64,000 nt of DNA from DATARH01 sp963778385 (GTDB lineage: Bacteria; Pseudomonadota; Alphaproteobacteria; ATCC43930; CGMCC-115725). Under the pieces are notes generated by a model that saw only the letters and a list, made by a program, of their open reading frames with translations, did no database searches and was not told the origin of the DNA. Numbering within the stretch: position 1 is the stretch's first letter; every line of letters begins with the position of its first letter. The translations under genes were made by a program, and so were the position numbers. Where the stretch lies: positions 1 to 64,000 of the forward strand of contig CAVZUA010000011.1 of the NCBI GenBank assembly GCA_963778385.1. The letters run 5' to 3'. This document shows positions 1-9,057 of this stretch, piece by piece.

Positions 1-35
1 CCTGCAGTGGTAAGACGATCGACCGCTCATGCGCC

Positions 36-1814
36 TCAGCGGGCGCCGCCGATCGCGCCCCAAGACAACGCAGTCCAGCATTTGTAGCTCACCACATAGC
101 GCTCGCCGGTCTGGGGATCGGTCTCAGTGCGGTCAACCGCTCGGAACGACGGTGGCAGGCGTCGACGATCGCCAACAGGCCTTTGTCCTTTTCACCCAGA
201 ATATTGTGGAACTCGGACAGACAAGGCGTGACAAGTTCTTGGCTGATCCGGCGAAACAATGTCGATGCGGTGTAGCTGGCGCGCAAATAACCCCGATAAG
301 AAAGGGCTGCGACAAGTTCGAGCGCGACGCTCTTGCCGCTATTCTCAGTAAGGAATGGAATCCCAACTGCGGTGCAATCGGCAGATCGATCTCCTCGCTC
401 TGCACCAGGTAGGTCATCACCACCCATAGGGTGATGGTGTCGTAGACATATGCCGGCGCCTTGAGAAAGCGCTGCATGATCGTAACTGCGCTGTTGAGCG
501 CTGCGGCTAGGTCGACATCCTCCTCCCACGCCGGGTCGGCAGCTCCCTCATAGCTGCTTGGCGCGTCGGCTGCGGTCGTGTCTGCCGGTGTCGCGCGCGG
601 CGGCGGCAGCTTTTTGACTTCCTCGTCGATGACCTTGACGGAGACGCCGAAGATCTTGTTGATCAGCCTTCTTTCCTCGGCGAAGGCAACCGGATCGTCG
701 ATCTTGCTGAGCCTGATGATGCGGCCATGGAACGACAGCGCCGCCTCGGGCGGCCGGGCGGCTAGTTCGCGCAAGGCTTCGAGGCCACGCTCCTGCAAAA
801 TCTTGTTGGCGTCGTCGCCGAGCGGGGTCTCGGTTACCCGGGCATACACGCCCTTAAGTAACTGGGCATCGACACCGTTGATCAGCGATTTGGCGGCCGG
901 GGTATCCGCCTCGTCACCGTCTTTAGCAATGGTGACGCGGGCGCCCTTAGGGAGGTCGAGATGCTGAATGGTGCCGACCCCCGGCACGCCGAAGATCGTC
1001 AGGTTGCGCCCGAGCAATGCCAGAGAGAGTGCGTCCTCGACGCCTTCGCCACCAGGTAATCGGCACCCGGGTCGAGTGGCGCTGCCGGATCTGGCTCCGG
1101 GATGCGGAAGACACCCCCAGGCGATTTTTCGAGGTTGAGGCGTCGGCGCACCGGCTCGACCAGCGATTTCTCGCCGTCAGGCGTCAGATAGGTGAGCAGC
1201 ACCCCGGTTATGCGGCCGTGTTCGGTCAGTTTCGCGACAAAGGCGCTCTCGCCGATACGCGCGTCGTCGAGGTGACCGAGTAGATCGGCCGGGAAGGGTC
1301 CGGGGAGCCTGCGGCGCTTCAGGTAGACTTCGCTGGCTGCGCCCGCCAAATCTTTGCAGTTCGCAAGGACGTCCCGGCATTCGGCGGCGGAGGCTGGAGC
1401 ACTATCATCGTCATCAACGGCACCAACACCATTGCCGACACCGCATGGCCCGGTGCCGGGAGAGGCGGCCAGGAACGCTGTGAGCCATTGCACCGCCTCC
1501 TTATAGCTGCAGCCCTTTAAGTGGCAGATCAGCTTGATGGCGCTGCTGCCACCGCACTTGGCGCTGTGGTCGTACCAGCCGCGGCCCTTCATATTGATGC
1601 TGAGCCCGCCGGTATGACGGTATTTGCGTTCGTCACCTTCCTGGTGCCATTCGGGATCGATCAAGCACGCCTCGGCGATCGCCGGCAGCCAGGTTTTCGC
1701 CAGCTCGAAATTGGCGGCGGTGAGGGTCGGTGCAGTCGAAGCTTTAGGACCTCCAGGTCGACGCAGAGCGGGCCTACGGATCAATGTCATTTGAAGCCGT
1801 GACCTCCCGGGCAT
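36..1814 (-). pseudogene. Frameshifted phage/island primase-helicase (zinc-binding-like N-terminus, Toprim, DUF3631-like ATPase)
   Basis: Read right to left, three frames join into one replication protein. Positions 999-1814 hold an N-terminal primase-like domain (WLPAIAEACLIDPEW to YDHSAKCGGSSAIKLI). At about 1045 the frame breaks: restoring one base gives EGVEDALSLALLGRN, the start of a Toprim domain, followed by GVPGVGTIQHL and AKDGDEADTPAAKSL. Near 380 a second shift leads into a Walker A (NSGKSVALELVAAL) and the DUF3631-like stretch LSEFHNILGEKDKG with LLAIVDACHRRSE. A third shift near 130 gives ERYVVSYKCWTALSWGAIGG before a stop at 36-38. Such proteins replicate satellites and integrative elements. 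At least three frameshifts make this copy inactive unless they are sequence errors. The family fit is from motif recall. Confidence 0.7.
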
Positions 1815-2298
1815 AGCGGGAGTTACTCATGGCCCATACCGACTTGCAGACCATTACAGCCAATCGTATATGAGCGGTTGAGTGACGCTCCCAGGTGAAG
1901 CTCAACACCGAATGCAGAGTATCGGCCGGGTGTGGCAGCCCGGCCGACAATGCGTCTTCGGTGCCTTCGCCGATTAGTGTCGGCGAGCATTTCCGTGGCA
2001 CCTGCAGCCGGCGATGCGATAGCAAACACAGCGTCAGGCGCGCGTTCCAACATGAACCGCCCCATTGGGTCGCTCGCTCGCGGCTACACTGTTTGACAGA
2101 TTGAACCAGTTCGATCGCGTGGCCACCCTTGCCGGCGCTGTGGCTGAACCACACGTGCTTTCGTACATTAACTGTCAGCCCACCTTGGTTGAGGTAGCGC
2201 CGCTCAGTGGCCTCGTCGCGCCACTTGGTGTCGGGAAGGAGGGCGTCAGCTATTTCCACGAGCCAGCTATCGGCCCGTGCTGCATCCGCCGGGCTCAT
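1774..2298 (-). pseudogene. Second, truncated primase-like N-terminal domain
   Basis: The ATG at 2296-2298 overlaps the methyltransferase stop as ATGA, so it was translationally coupled. Residues WLVEIADALLPDTKW, YLNQGGLTVNV and VWFSHSAGKGGHAIELV line up with WLPAIAEACLIDPEW, YRHTGGLSINM and GWYDHSAKCGGSSAIKL of the gene just downstream, so the two are homologous domains in tandem. After about residue 80 the similarity is lost; a fragment GEGTEDALSAGLPHP resembles a Toprim EGVEDALS motif. This is probably the 5' part of the original primase gene, deleted internally and fused to a second copy. Confidence 0.55.
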
Positions 2299-2876
2299 AG
2301 ATTTCCTGCCCGACGGGCCGTCGGCACCCACCACCGCATCTCGGTCGGGCCGTGGTGGCGGCGATCCCAGATCGCCCAGGCATAATCAGTGGTGCCGCCT
2401 TTTGCCGGGATACCCGTGCCGCCGGGCGGCATGCTGGGACGCTTCGCGAGCACGAGTACGAGCGCCGGCGGATGCAGCAGGAACAACGAGTTGCAGCGTT
2501 GTTGTCCCGCCATGAATGGCAGCCGGACGATCACCGCAACATGCTCGGCGACCTCGATCGCGTGGTGGACGAAGCGCTCGGCTAGGACGTAGGGCGGATT
2601 GCTGACGATCGATCTGCGCGGCGTGACGTCGGCAAGAAAGTCGATACCACCCTCGCAGAACCCACGCGCAATGAGATCACTGCCGGTCGCCTCGTAGCCG
2701 AGAGCGCGTGCGACCGTGACAATCGTACCGGAACCGCAGGCGGGATCATGGATCGGGCCGATGAAGGCCACCAATTCGAACAGCGCGTGCACGCACCAGG
2801 CCGGTTCGACATACCAGTCGCGTGGCCACCGTGGCTTCGCATGCAGCGCGCGCAGATCACCTGGCAGCGTGCTCAC
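2295..2876 (-). CDS. DNA adenine methyltransferase-like protein (phage/island type)
   Basis: SAM-dependent DNA methyltransferase fold: the SAM-binding motif HDPACGSGTIVTVARALG is followed by an acidic residue (GSDL) and the catalytic motif SNPPYVLAERFV (NPPY). This motif set is typical of N6-adenine methyltransferases. The chosen start is GTG at 2874-2876, which overlaps the upstream gene's TGA as GTGA; a longer ATG start at 2933 would overlap that gene by 61 bp. About 193 residues, short but with both key motifs. In the element it probably protects or marks the element's DNA. No cognate nuclease is visible. Confidence 0.75.
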   Translation of the reverse strand: MSTLPGDLRALHAKPRWPRDWYVEPAWCVHALFELVAFIGPIHDPACGSGTIVTVARALGYEATGSDLIARGFCEGGIDFLADVTPRRSIVSNPPYVLAERFVHHAIEVAEHVAVIVRLPFMAGQQRCNSLFLLHPPALVLVLAKRPSMPPGGTGIPAKGGTTDYAWAIWDRRHHGPTEMRWWVPTARRAGNL

Positions 2877-3124
2877 CGTGCCAACTCCCACAAGCTGACT
2901 GTGCCGCGCGGCAGAGGGCGGCGGTAAAAGCACTGGCGGACGTCGGTGTTCGTCACCACGTCGGCGCCGTGCTCATTGACACCGACGACCTCGCAGCGGT
3001 CGAGCAGCAGCACCAGGCCGCGGAAGAGTCGGTCGAGGTGCGCTCGCATCGCGCCCGGGTCCGGCTGAACCGCGGCGTCGACTTGATCGTCACCGCCGAC
3101 GCCGGTGTCGAGCGGCGGCGTCAT
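2873..3124 (-). CDS. Small conserved-context hypothetical protein
   Basis: An 83-residue protein of unknown function between the excisionase-like gene and the methyltransferase. Its ATG overlaps the preceding stop (ATGA at 3121-3124) and its TGA overlaps the GTG of the methyltransferase, so all three look co-translated. No transmembrane segment, signal peptide or recognised motif. The four-base overlaps on both sides are the main reason to accept it as real. Confidence 0.5.
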   Translation of the reverse strand: MTPPLDTGVGGDDQVDAAVQPDPGAMRAHLDRLFRGLVLLLDRCEVVGVNEHGADVVTNTDVRQCFYRRPLPRGTVSLWELAR

Positions 3125-3657
3125 GGCGCGTCCCCATCGAGCATTCCGACCAACCCCGCGAGCTGCATTCGCTCGCTTTCCTCGGCGGCCTTGAGAACCG
3201 CGAATTGCTCAGGGGGTAGGTGTTGCTCGATTGCGTTCCGCACCAGCTGGCGTAGCTGCTCTGGCTCGATCGCGTCCAGTTCGACCAACTCCGCCCCGAA
3301 CGTCTTGGCGCGGGAGTCGCTTTTCTTGGTCGGCCGCGTCGGTAGCCGCCAATCCCTGATCTGCGTCGCGGTGACGGCAAGGCGCTCAAAAATGATGTCG
3401 GCGTTCGGCGCCAGCTTGCGCAGCGTCTCCTCGGTCGATTGCGCCGGAGGCTGCCGGCTCGTGTCGATGAGCCGGTCCATAGAAGCGACGACAACAAAGT
3501 TGCGGTTGCCGAGTTTGACCGTCTCTAGGAGCGGCAAGATGTCCGCGTAAAACTTAGCCCGGCTCACGCCGCCCATGTAGTCGCAGGAAGCTTTAATTGA
3601 CGCTAGCGCGGGCTTCAGCGGCCCGACCCTGAGGGCGACGTTATCGATCTTTGGCAT
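3121..3657 (-). CDS. Excisionase-like HTH DNA-binding protein
   Basis: The segment SRAKFYADILPLLETVKLGN followed by RNFVVVASMDRLIDT has the pattern of an AlpA/excisionase-type winged helix, with an element for reading DNA and a basic beta wing. The C-terminal half (LDAIEPEQLRQLVRNAIEQHL, PPEQFAVLKAAEESER) is charged and helical and may oligomerise. Start chosen at the ATG giving MPKIDNVALRVG; an upstream in-frame ATG at 3711 adds 18 unlikely residues. It heads a coupled gene set with the methyltransferase and primase, fitting a directionality factor or element regulator. Confidence 0.55.
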   Translation of the reverse strand: MPKIDNVALRVGPLKPALASIKASCDYMGGVSRAKFYADILPLLETVKLGNRNFVVVASMDRLIDTSRQPPAQSTEETLRKLAPNADIIFERLAVTATQIRDWRLPTRPTKKSDSRAKTFGAELVELDAIEPEQLRQLVRNAIEQHLPPEQFAVLKAAEESERMQLAGLVGMLDGDAP

Positions 3658-3797
3658 AAATGGCGTCCATCTGCGTCGAGATGGACATCGAGAATATTGA
3701 GCGCCCCCCATGCTGCAAGGAAGAAGGTTTCAGCGAGTATCCGAAGAAGTTTCAGGGAGTATCCGAAAGTTTCAGGGAGTATCCGCTGGTTCCGAAT

Positions 3798-4586
3798 TTA
3801 TGGACGGTTTCCTCGCTCCTTCCTATAGAGGGTCCCGAGCTGCTTGGCACGGCTTGCAGCACTGCCGACCCCCTCGACCACCTTGCCGGGCACTTCCCCA
3901 TTCGCGAGCTTGAGCGCCGCTGCACTGGACGAGATGTGCTCGGTTTTCATCAGCTGATCGATGTCCAGAAATAGCACCCGATAGCTCGCCTCATATCGGC
4001 GCAAGGTTCCCGGTGTTGGACCACGACGCTTGTGCGCTTTTGTTGCGCCCAGCGCGGCCTCCCCGATGTCCGTGACCGGGGCCAGAGATGCCGATGGTGC
4101 GTTCTGGTGAATAGGCTGTAGGCCACTCTCGTCCGACGCAGTGCTGTGGGCAAACGCCGATCCGAGACGGTCGCCCTTTGCTAATCCCTTGACGATCGGT
4201 AGCCACCTGCCCGGCAGATCCTGTTTCGCAACCTCGACGGCGTGCCACACCCTGAGCCGCGTGTCGAAATCGTATAGTTGGCCGTCGCTGTGTAGATATA
4301 GACTGGGCCATTCTTCGGCAGGGATATTCTCCGTCATCGCTGGCGGGCGGGGCGGCTCTGTCCCATTGACTATTTGCATCGCTATGCGCTGCATTGCCCC
4401 TGGATAATCGAGATCAGCAACGCCAATCGCCTGGACTTGGCCTGTCCGGCAAAACTCGCGCAACGATTGAAACGCTTGATCCACCGAAACGTGCGGGTTA
4501 AATCCGCACATCCAGTCGAGAGCTTCCCGGAGTGACCAGTAGCCCCCGAATATGCTGCGCATTGCACCCCCGCTGGCGCTCCGCAA
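3798..4586 (-). CDS. Hypothetical island protein
   Basis: 262 residues (or 254 from the second ATG at 4562, MRSIFGGYWSLREALDWMCG). No known domain recognised. The C-terminal third (KAHKRRGPTPGTLRRYEASYRVLF to ISSSAAALKLANGE) is basic and helical, and may bind DNA. It lies between the integrase and the excisionase-like gene, a common place for accessory island genes. The 140 bp between it and 3657 carries three imperfect copies of a TTTCAGNGAGTATCCG motif (about 3728-3785), a possible operator upstream of the excisionase-like operon. Confidence 0.5.
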   Translation of the reverse strand: MRSASGGAMRSIFGGYWSLREALDWMCGFNPHVSVDQAFQSLREFCRTGQVQAIGVADLDYPGAMQRIAMQIVNGTEPPRPPAMTENIPAEEWPSLYLHSDGQLYDFDTRLRVWHAVEVAKQDLPGRWLPIVKGLAKGDRLGSAFAHSTASDESGLQPIHQNAPSASLAPVTDIGEAALGATKAHKRRGPTPGTLRRYEASYRVLFLDIDQLMKTEHISSSAAALKLANGEVPGKVVEGVGSAASRAKQLGTLYRKERGNRP

Positions 4587-4654
4587 GCTAGTCGCGGCGG
4601 AAGCTCGGTGCGGGCCGAGCGTTCGGGAGCTACCCTATCCGCCGCGATGCCAGT

Positions 4655-5503
4655 TTATCGGGAAGCCGCGATTTGAACCACATTAGTCGGCTCGACGATA
4701 CCAAGCCGGGGCATGGCCGCGCGTACCGCATCGGCGACATGACCCGGTGCCAGATGGGCATAATGCCGCTCCGTCATGCGCGTGTCGGAATGCCCCAGAT
4801 TTGATGCGATCACCGCGAGCGGCGCACCACCACGAAGCAACATCGTCGCATAGGTGTGTCGAAGAATATGAAAAGAAGCCGGGGGGCTGATCCCGGCTTG
4901 TTCGCACGCCTCACGCAGTCGGCGGTGCTGCTGCGACTTTCCCCAAGGTTGCGCATCAGGTTTTGCGAAAATCAGCGCGCCACCCGGTTTCCCGGCAACA
5001 TGGCGCTCGAATAGCAACTTCCCGTCCTCATTTAAGACGACGTGACGGGCTTTGCCGGATTTTGCGGTGCGAACCGTGATGGTGCTGGCTGATTGATCAA
5101 GATCGGCTACACGAAACGCAGCGATCTCGCCATACCTACAGCCGGTCAGCAATGCCGCCTGGACCATCGGTCGAAATGTCGGGTCCGTCGCGTTGACGAG
5201 CCGCCGCACTTCCTCAGGACTGAGATAGCGAATTTTGGGGGCATCCGCCTCGCGGAATGGTTTTACGCGCCGCCAAGCATCATCAGACGCGACCTTACCT
5301 TCGCGAAACGCATGGTTCAGCGCAGCCTTCAGCACGTTCATCACGCGGTTTGCTGTCGCGCGCCGACGCCTGATCGCGTCAGGGTCTTGAAGGTTAGCTG
5401 CTCGCTGGTTTTGCGAGTTTGCCGTACTGCGGGTTCGCAGGCGGGCAGGGGAGGCGGCTAATGCAGCGTGCCAATCGCGAATTCGCGGCGTCGCCCGGCG
5501 GCA
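4655..5503 (-). pseudogene. N-terminally truncated tyrosine integrase
   Basis: The catalytic domain is intact by motif: Arg in LTGCRYGEIAAF, Lys in TAKSGKARHV, His-x-x-Arg in HILRHTYATM, His in LGHSDTRMT and the Tyr nucleophile in ERHYAHL. The frame is open upstream of the first start codon (GTG at 5344) to a stop at about 5504 and still reads core-binding-domain sequence (IRDWHAALAASPARLRTR, then RRRRATANRVMNVLKAALN). About 100-150 N-terminal residues of a normal integrase are missing. The 5' end runs into the small secreted-protein gene on the same strand in another frame, marking a deletion or fusion joint near 5490. Probably inactive. Confidence 0.75.
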
Positions 5504-5705
5504 TCAATGTCGTCCCGAGCACCGAATAAAAGAAATTGTTACCTTGTATTGCGACAGTGTTACCACCGACCGCAAGCGCAATACTCTCGGTTGAATAGGT
5601 TTGACTGTTGTTTGGGGTTGCAACTCCTGATGCAACTGCTTCGGCGCTTAGGCACGTCAATGTGAAGGCGGCAAGGCTCCAGAGGAAGCTCGATCCTGCT
5701 TTCAT
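5394..5705 (-). CDS. Small exported protein, probably chimeric at its C-terminus
   Basis: MKAGSSFLWSLAAFTLTCLSA is a clear signal peptide, with cleavage likely after AVASG. The mature part is rich in Ser, Asn, Thr and Gly (TPNNSQTYSTESIALAVGGN). Start: AGGAG ends at 5712, directly before one ATG (5711) and six bases before a second (5705); the second has normal spacing. From about residue 75 (SRLARCISRLPCPP) the frame runs through integrase DNA, so the native C-terminus is lost at the junction near 5490. Confidence 0.45.
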   Translation of the reverse strand: MKAGSSFLWSLAAFTLTCLSAEAVASGVATPNNSQTYSTESIALAVGGNTVAIQGNNFFYSVLGTTLMPPGDAANSRLARCISRLPCPPANPQYGKLAKPASS

Positions 5706-5939
5706 TGTCATCTCCTATTCGCTGCGATTGTCCCCCGACCATTAGGTTTTGTTGTTTTGGTTTGCCGCACATAGCGCGCGATTATTCATACACCCTCTCG
5801 ATTATTATCAACCCAACAGGCGCAATTCTAGGTCGAATTAAGCCATTACGTCAAGTCCAAGAAGGAACGCGTTCGACGGGTTTGCCCCAAAAGGGGGCAC
5901 ACGCAATGCCGTTGCAAACGATGAGCTTCGTCGCAAACA

Positions 5940-7190
5940 ATGGTACTCAGCGGTTACGGACCGTCACGCCGATTGGTTTCGGAGCGCCCAATGCTAATCG
6001 CGGGATCCTATCGCCGGCACCATCGAGGCTTGTGGTGGATCGCCTTGCCGTGGCGCCGGACGGGCTTGTCCACGCTGCTCATTGCGGCGCTCGCTGTCCT
6101 CGTCTCCCGGGGCGCTGATATTGCCGTTACCGGCTCATCGTCCACGACGGCCGGGCACAATGCAGCTGGCGCCGCCCCTCGGGATGTCGCGGTCGTTTTG
6201 ATCCCCGGAACGGCCCCCCTATTGACGACCGATTTTGTCGCGGCGGGAGCGATCGATCCCCTGGATGACGATTACCGGCTTAAACTCGATAGCGTTGGCG
6301 AAAGGATAGACTGGCTGGGCGCGTTAGCGGCGCGCATCGTGATGGCCGAAGGAGGGCCGGGGCGCAATGCGAGATCCAGCGCGGCCGGCTACGGACAATT
6401 TCTTCGCGGTACTTGGATCGATGTCTTTAGCCGCGCTTATCCGGAATTGGCGCGAAAGCTAAGTGTCGAACAGATTTTGGCGTTGCGCGATGTGAAGCCG
6501 CTCGCCGCGGATCTCACGCGCCAGTACGCGATCGAAAATGCAGAAAGCTTACAGCGGCTCGGCATACGTCCTACGGACGCGGTTCTGTCCTTGGCCCATG
6601 CGGTGGGTTCAGCGGGCGCTGCGAATGTTATGACCGCCCCACCCACCCAATCCGTCCGTGATCTATTGAGCCGCGACGCAATTATCGCCAATCCGTCGTT
6701 TGCGGCGATGACCGCGAGCGACTTGCAGGTTTGGGCGGCTACTCGCTTGGAGACCGATACGGCGCCCCTTTACGTTGCTGGGTTGGCGATCGAACGGGGG
6801 AGCTCGACACCCAAACCCGCCAAAGATTTTCGCATTGAAGGCGGCAGAATGGCCTCGGATGTACTGCGTGCCAATCAGTCCTACATCGGTGGATTACGGC
6901 GGTTGATCGAAGGCCCACTATCCCCTGGCGATGGTGGCCATGGACGTCAAGGCGAAAAATCGGTGGCGATGCCGGCGGCGAACGAACGGGCGACTGAAGC
7001 CGTGCTGGAGGTGGTCGATGATCTCTCGAAGCGACGCGGGTACGAGAGATTCAACTTACTCTCGAAGCATATTCGGCAGACCGGCCGCATCGAGCTGAAT
7101 GTTTTGCGAGACTTGGCATTGGTTTTGATGAACAAGATGCAGGAAGAAAATGCAACTATACTCCGCTGGGCATCACATAGAGTTGGTTAA
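5940..7190 (+). CDS. Membrane-anchored lytic transglycosylase-like protein
   Basis: Basic N-terminus, then one transmembrane or signal-anchor segment (LSTLLIAALAVLVSRGADIAV, about residues 42-62), then a periplasmic domain. The lysozyme-like part contains ARIVMAEGGPGRNARSSAAG with the likely catalytic Glu, then GYGQFLRGTWIDVFSRAYP, the Gly-Tyr-Gly-Gln-Phe pattern of SLT-type peptidoglycan lytic enzymes. A C-terminal helical tail follows. ATG at 5991 (MLIAGSYRRHHRG) is an alternative start. The role would be local cleavage of murein glycan strands; the substrate is inferred. Not in an operon. Upstream (5706-5939) lies the divergent region shared with the small exported protein. Confidence 0.6.
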   Translation: MVLSGYGPSRRLVSERPMLIAGSYRRHHRGLWWIALPWRRTGLSTLLIAALAVLVSRGADIAVTGSSSTTAGHNAAGAAPRDVAVVLIPGTAPLLTTDFVAAGAIDPLDDDYRLKLDSVGERIDWLGALAARIVMAEGGPGRNARSSAAGYGQFLRGTWIDVFSRAYPELARKLSVEQILALRDVKPLAADLTRQYAIENAESLQRLGIRPTDAVLSLAHAVGSAGAANVMTAPPTQSVRDLLSRDAIIANPSFAAMTASDLQVWAATRLETDTAPLYVAGLAIERGSSTPKPAKDFRIEGGRMASDVLRANQSYIGGLRRLIEGPLSPGDGGHGRQGEKSVAMPAANERATEAVLEVVDDLSKRRGYERFNLLSKHIRQTGRIELNVLRDLALVLMNKMQEENATILRWASHRVG

Positions 7191-7250
7191 CCACGAGATA
7201 ATCCGAGCGGAGCGTTGATGTTGTCAACGATATGGGCGCGGCACCGGCAT

Positions 7251-7403
7251 TCCCAACCCTGTCGATGTCTATGTCGGCAAGCGTATCCGGTTTGCAGCGC
7301 CTGATGCTCGGCATGAATCAGGGGCGCTGGCGGCGGCGCTCGGCCTCACCTTCCAGCAGGTGCAGAAATACGACGCAGGCGCGAATCGGGTAGCCGTTTG
7401 CCG
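7251..7403 (+). pseudogene. XRE-family regulator fragment
   Basis: One frame reads NPVDVYVGKRIR, then ALAAALGLTFQQVQKYDAG and ANRV, the helix-turn-helix core of XRE regulators common in alphaproteobacteria (usually KRIRLRRMLLGMSQ-type sequence in between). The middle part is out of frame: LMLGMNQG is readable only in another frame, so two compensating indels are present. The fragment stops at about 7403 and runs into hydantoinase B sequence. Roughly half a gene is left. Confidence 0.6.
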
Positions 7404-7449
7404 AAACGGGATTTGTCCATCCCATCGCAGGCGCGATCACGATCGCGAC

Positions 7450-8227
7450 CTGCCGGCCGTCTACCTCAGTGGCCTCTCGGCATCGCCCGATTTGGCTTAC
7501 GCTCCGCCGGCGGTGACCCGCTCCGCGGTGCTTTACACGTTGCGCTGCCTGGTCGGCAGCGACATTCCACTCAACGATGGCTGCCTGAAGCCGGTCCGGC
7601 TGGTGATCCCGCCCGGCAGCTTCTTGTCGCCGCAGCCCGGAGCAGCGGTCGTCGCCGGCAATACCGAGACCTCGCAGGCCGTCGTCAACGCGCTGCTCGG
7701 TGCGGTTGGCGCTCTGGCCTGCAGCCAGGCGACGATGAACAACTTCATCTTCGGCGACGCCACACGCCAGTACTACGAGACGATCTGCGGAGGCGCCGGC
7801 GCCGGGTCGGGGCTCGACGGCGTCTCCGCGGTCCACACGCAACATGACCAACACAAGGATGACCGACCCCGAGGTCCTCGAACTGCGCTATCCGGTGCGT
7901 CTGGAGAGCTTCGCAATCCGCCGCGGCTCCGGCGGCGCGGGAACGTGGCAGGGCGGTGACGGTGCGGTGCGGCGGATCCGCTTTCTCGAACCGATGACCG
8001 CTGTCATCGTCTCGTCCCGCCGTAACGTGGCGCCGTTCGGGCTTGGTGGCGGCGCCGATGGCGCGCCGGGCCGCCAATGGGTCGAGCGCGCCGACGGCAG
8101 CCGCTGCACGATGGCCGGCGGCAGCCGCTGCACGATGACCGGAACCGACCAGATCGAACTCGCCCCGGGCGACGTGTTCGTAATCGAGACCCCCGGCGGC
8201 GGCGGGTATGGCCTCCCGAGCGGATAA
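7450..8227 (+). pseudogene. Hydantoinase B / 5-oxoprolinase C-terminal fragment
   Basis: Two frames cover the C-terminal 250 or so residues of a HyuB-family subunit: LRCLVGSDIPLNDGCLKPVR, AAVVAGNTETSQAVVNALLG and SQATMNNFIFGD, then after a shift near 7840 TDPEVLELRYPVRLESFAIR, RRGSGGAGTWQGGDG, IELAPGDVFVIETPGGGGYG. These are the family's most conserved C-terminal blocks. The N-terminal half and the A subunit are absent. HyuA/HyuB enzymes hydrolyse hydantoins or 5-oxoproline with ATP; this remnant cannot. A small in-frame duplication (GSRCTM twice at 8098-8139) is visible. Confidence 0.75.
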
Positions 8228-8269
8228 ATTATGAACCCGATGCGAAACCAGCCGTGCTGCATAAATCAG

Positions 8270-8533
8270 ACAAACTGCTCGAACAATACGGCGCCGAGTG
8301 CGCCTGTTAGAACGCTACAGAGGCGAGGCCGAGGCGCGGGTCACCACCGCAAGGAGCATTACGAAGTGGTGCTCGCGGACATTGCGGCGGGGCGCGCGGA
8401 GATTTTGGGACTGCACGGATCGGGGATGATCCGCGACGAAGTGCTGCGCGCCCTGGAAGCCGAGTTGGACCTGCAGGAACTTGCGTGGCGCGAGCTATCC
8501 GGGCGACGTCGTCGCCGATCGATCGAGGGCTAA
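8270..8533 (+). pseudogene. C-terminal scrap of a Na+/H+ antiporter-like protein
   Basis: Across one frameshift near 8345 the reading RLLERYRGEAEARV continues as HYEVVLADIAAGRAEILGLH, then RDEVLRALEAELDLQELAW. This is the soluble helical tail found at the C-terminus of NhaP/CPA1-type antiporters. No membrane segments remain. It lies directly after the hydantoinase fragment with no intervening gene. Confidence 0.45.
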
Positions 8534-8588
8534 CCGAGTTCGGCTCGTGGGACTAACCGCTCAAATAGCCGGCGCTGCTATTACGGCC

Positions 8589-8837
8589 TCAGTTCCCGAG
8601 TGGGATCGTCAGTTCCGTCTCGTTCCTGTCGACCACGAACACAGCGAAGAGCTTGGCCGGTTTCGTGTCGCTGGCATTGCTGCTGACGGCGCGGCGGTCG
8701 CCGGGCATTTCGGAAAAGCTCTGTCCGGCCTCGTAAGTTGTCACCGGCCCGTCATTGACCTGACTGCGGATCGCGCCCTCGAGCACGGTCGCGTACATGA
8801 AGGCGGACTTGGGATGCGTGTGACCGGGCCACGTGTG
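8589..8837 (-). pseudogene. Cupin-domain protein fragment
   Basis: The open frame reads HTWPGHTHPKSAFMYATVLE, then GAIRSQVNDGPVTTYEAGQS, FSEMPGDRRAVSSNAS and KLFAVFVVDRNE. GHTHPKSAFMY is the metal-binding His motif of a single-domain cupin. A stop at 8838-8840 cuts the N-terminus, and the usual preceding residues appear in another frame. The 3' end looks native. Probably a dead copy of a small cupin of unknown substrate. Confidence 0.6.
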
Positions 8838-9057
8838 CTACGATCGGCTTCAGGCTCTGTTGATGAGGCTCCTCGTCGCGCTCGAACCCCGCGAGCACCC
8901 GCAACCGCCGCCGCAGGCACCTCGGGTTCACTGAAACCGGGGGGCGTGATCGAAATATGCCGGGGAGGGCGTCTACCGTAGCGTAGCTCCGCTTCCCGCA
9001 GTTTTGCAGATAGATTTTCTGATATTGAAAACCTGAAACGAGCCGGAGGCAGAGAAC

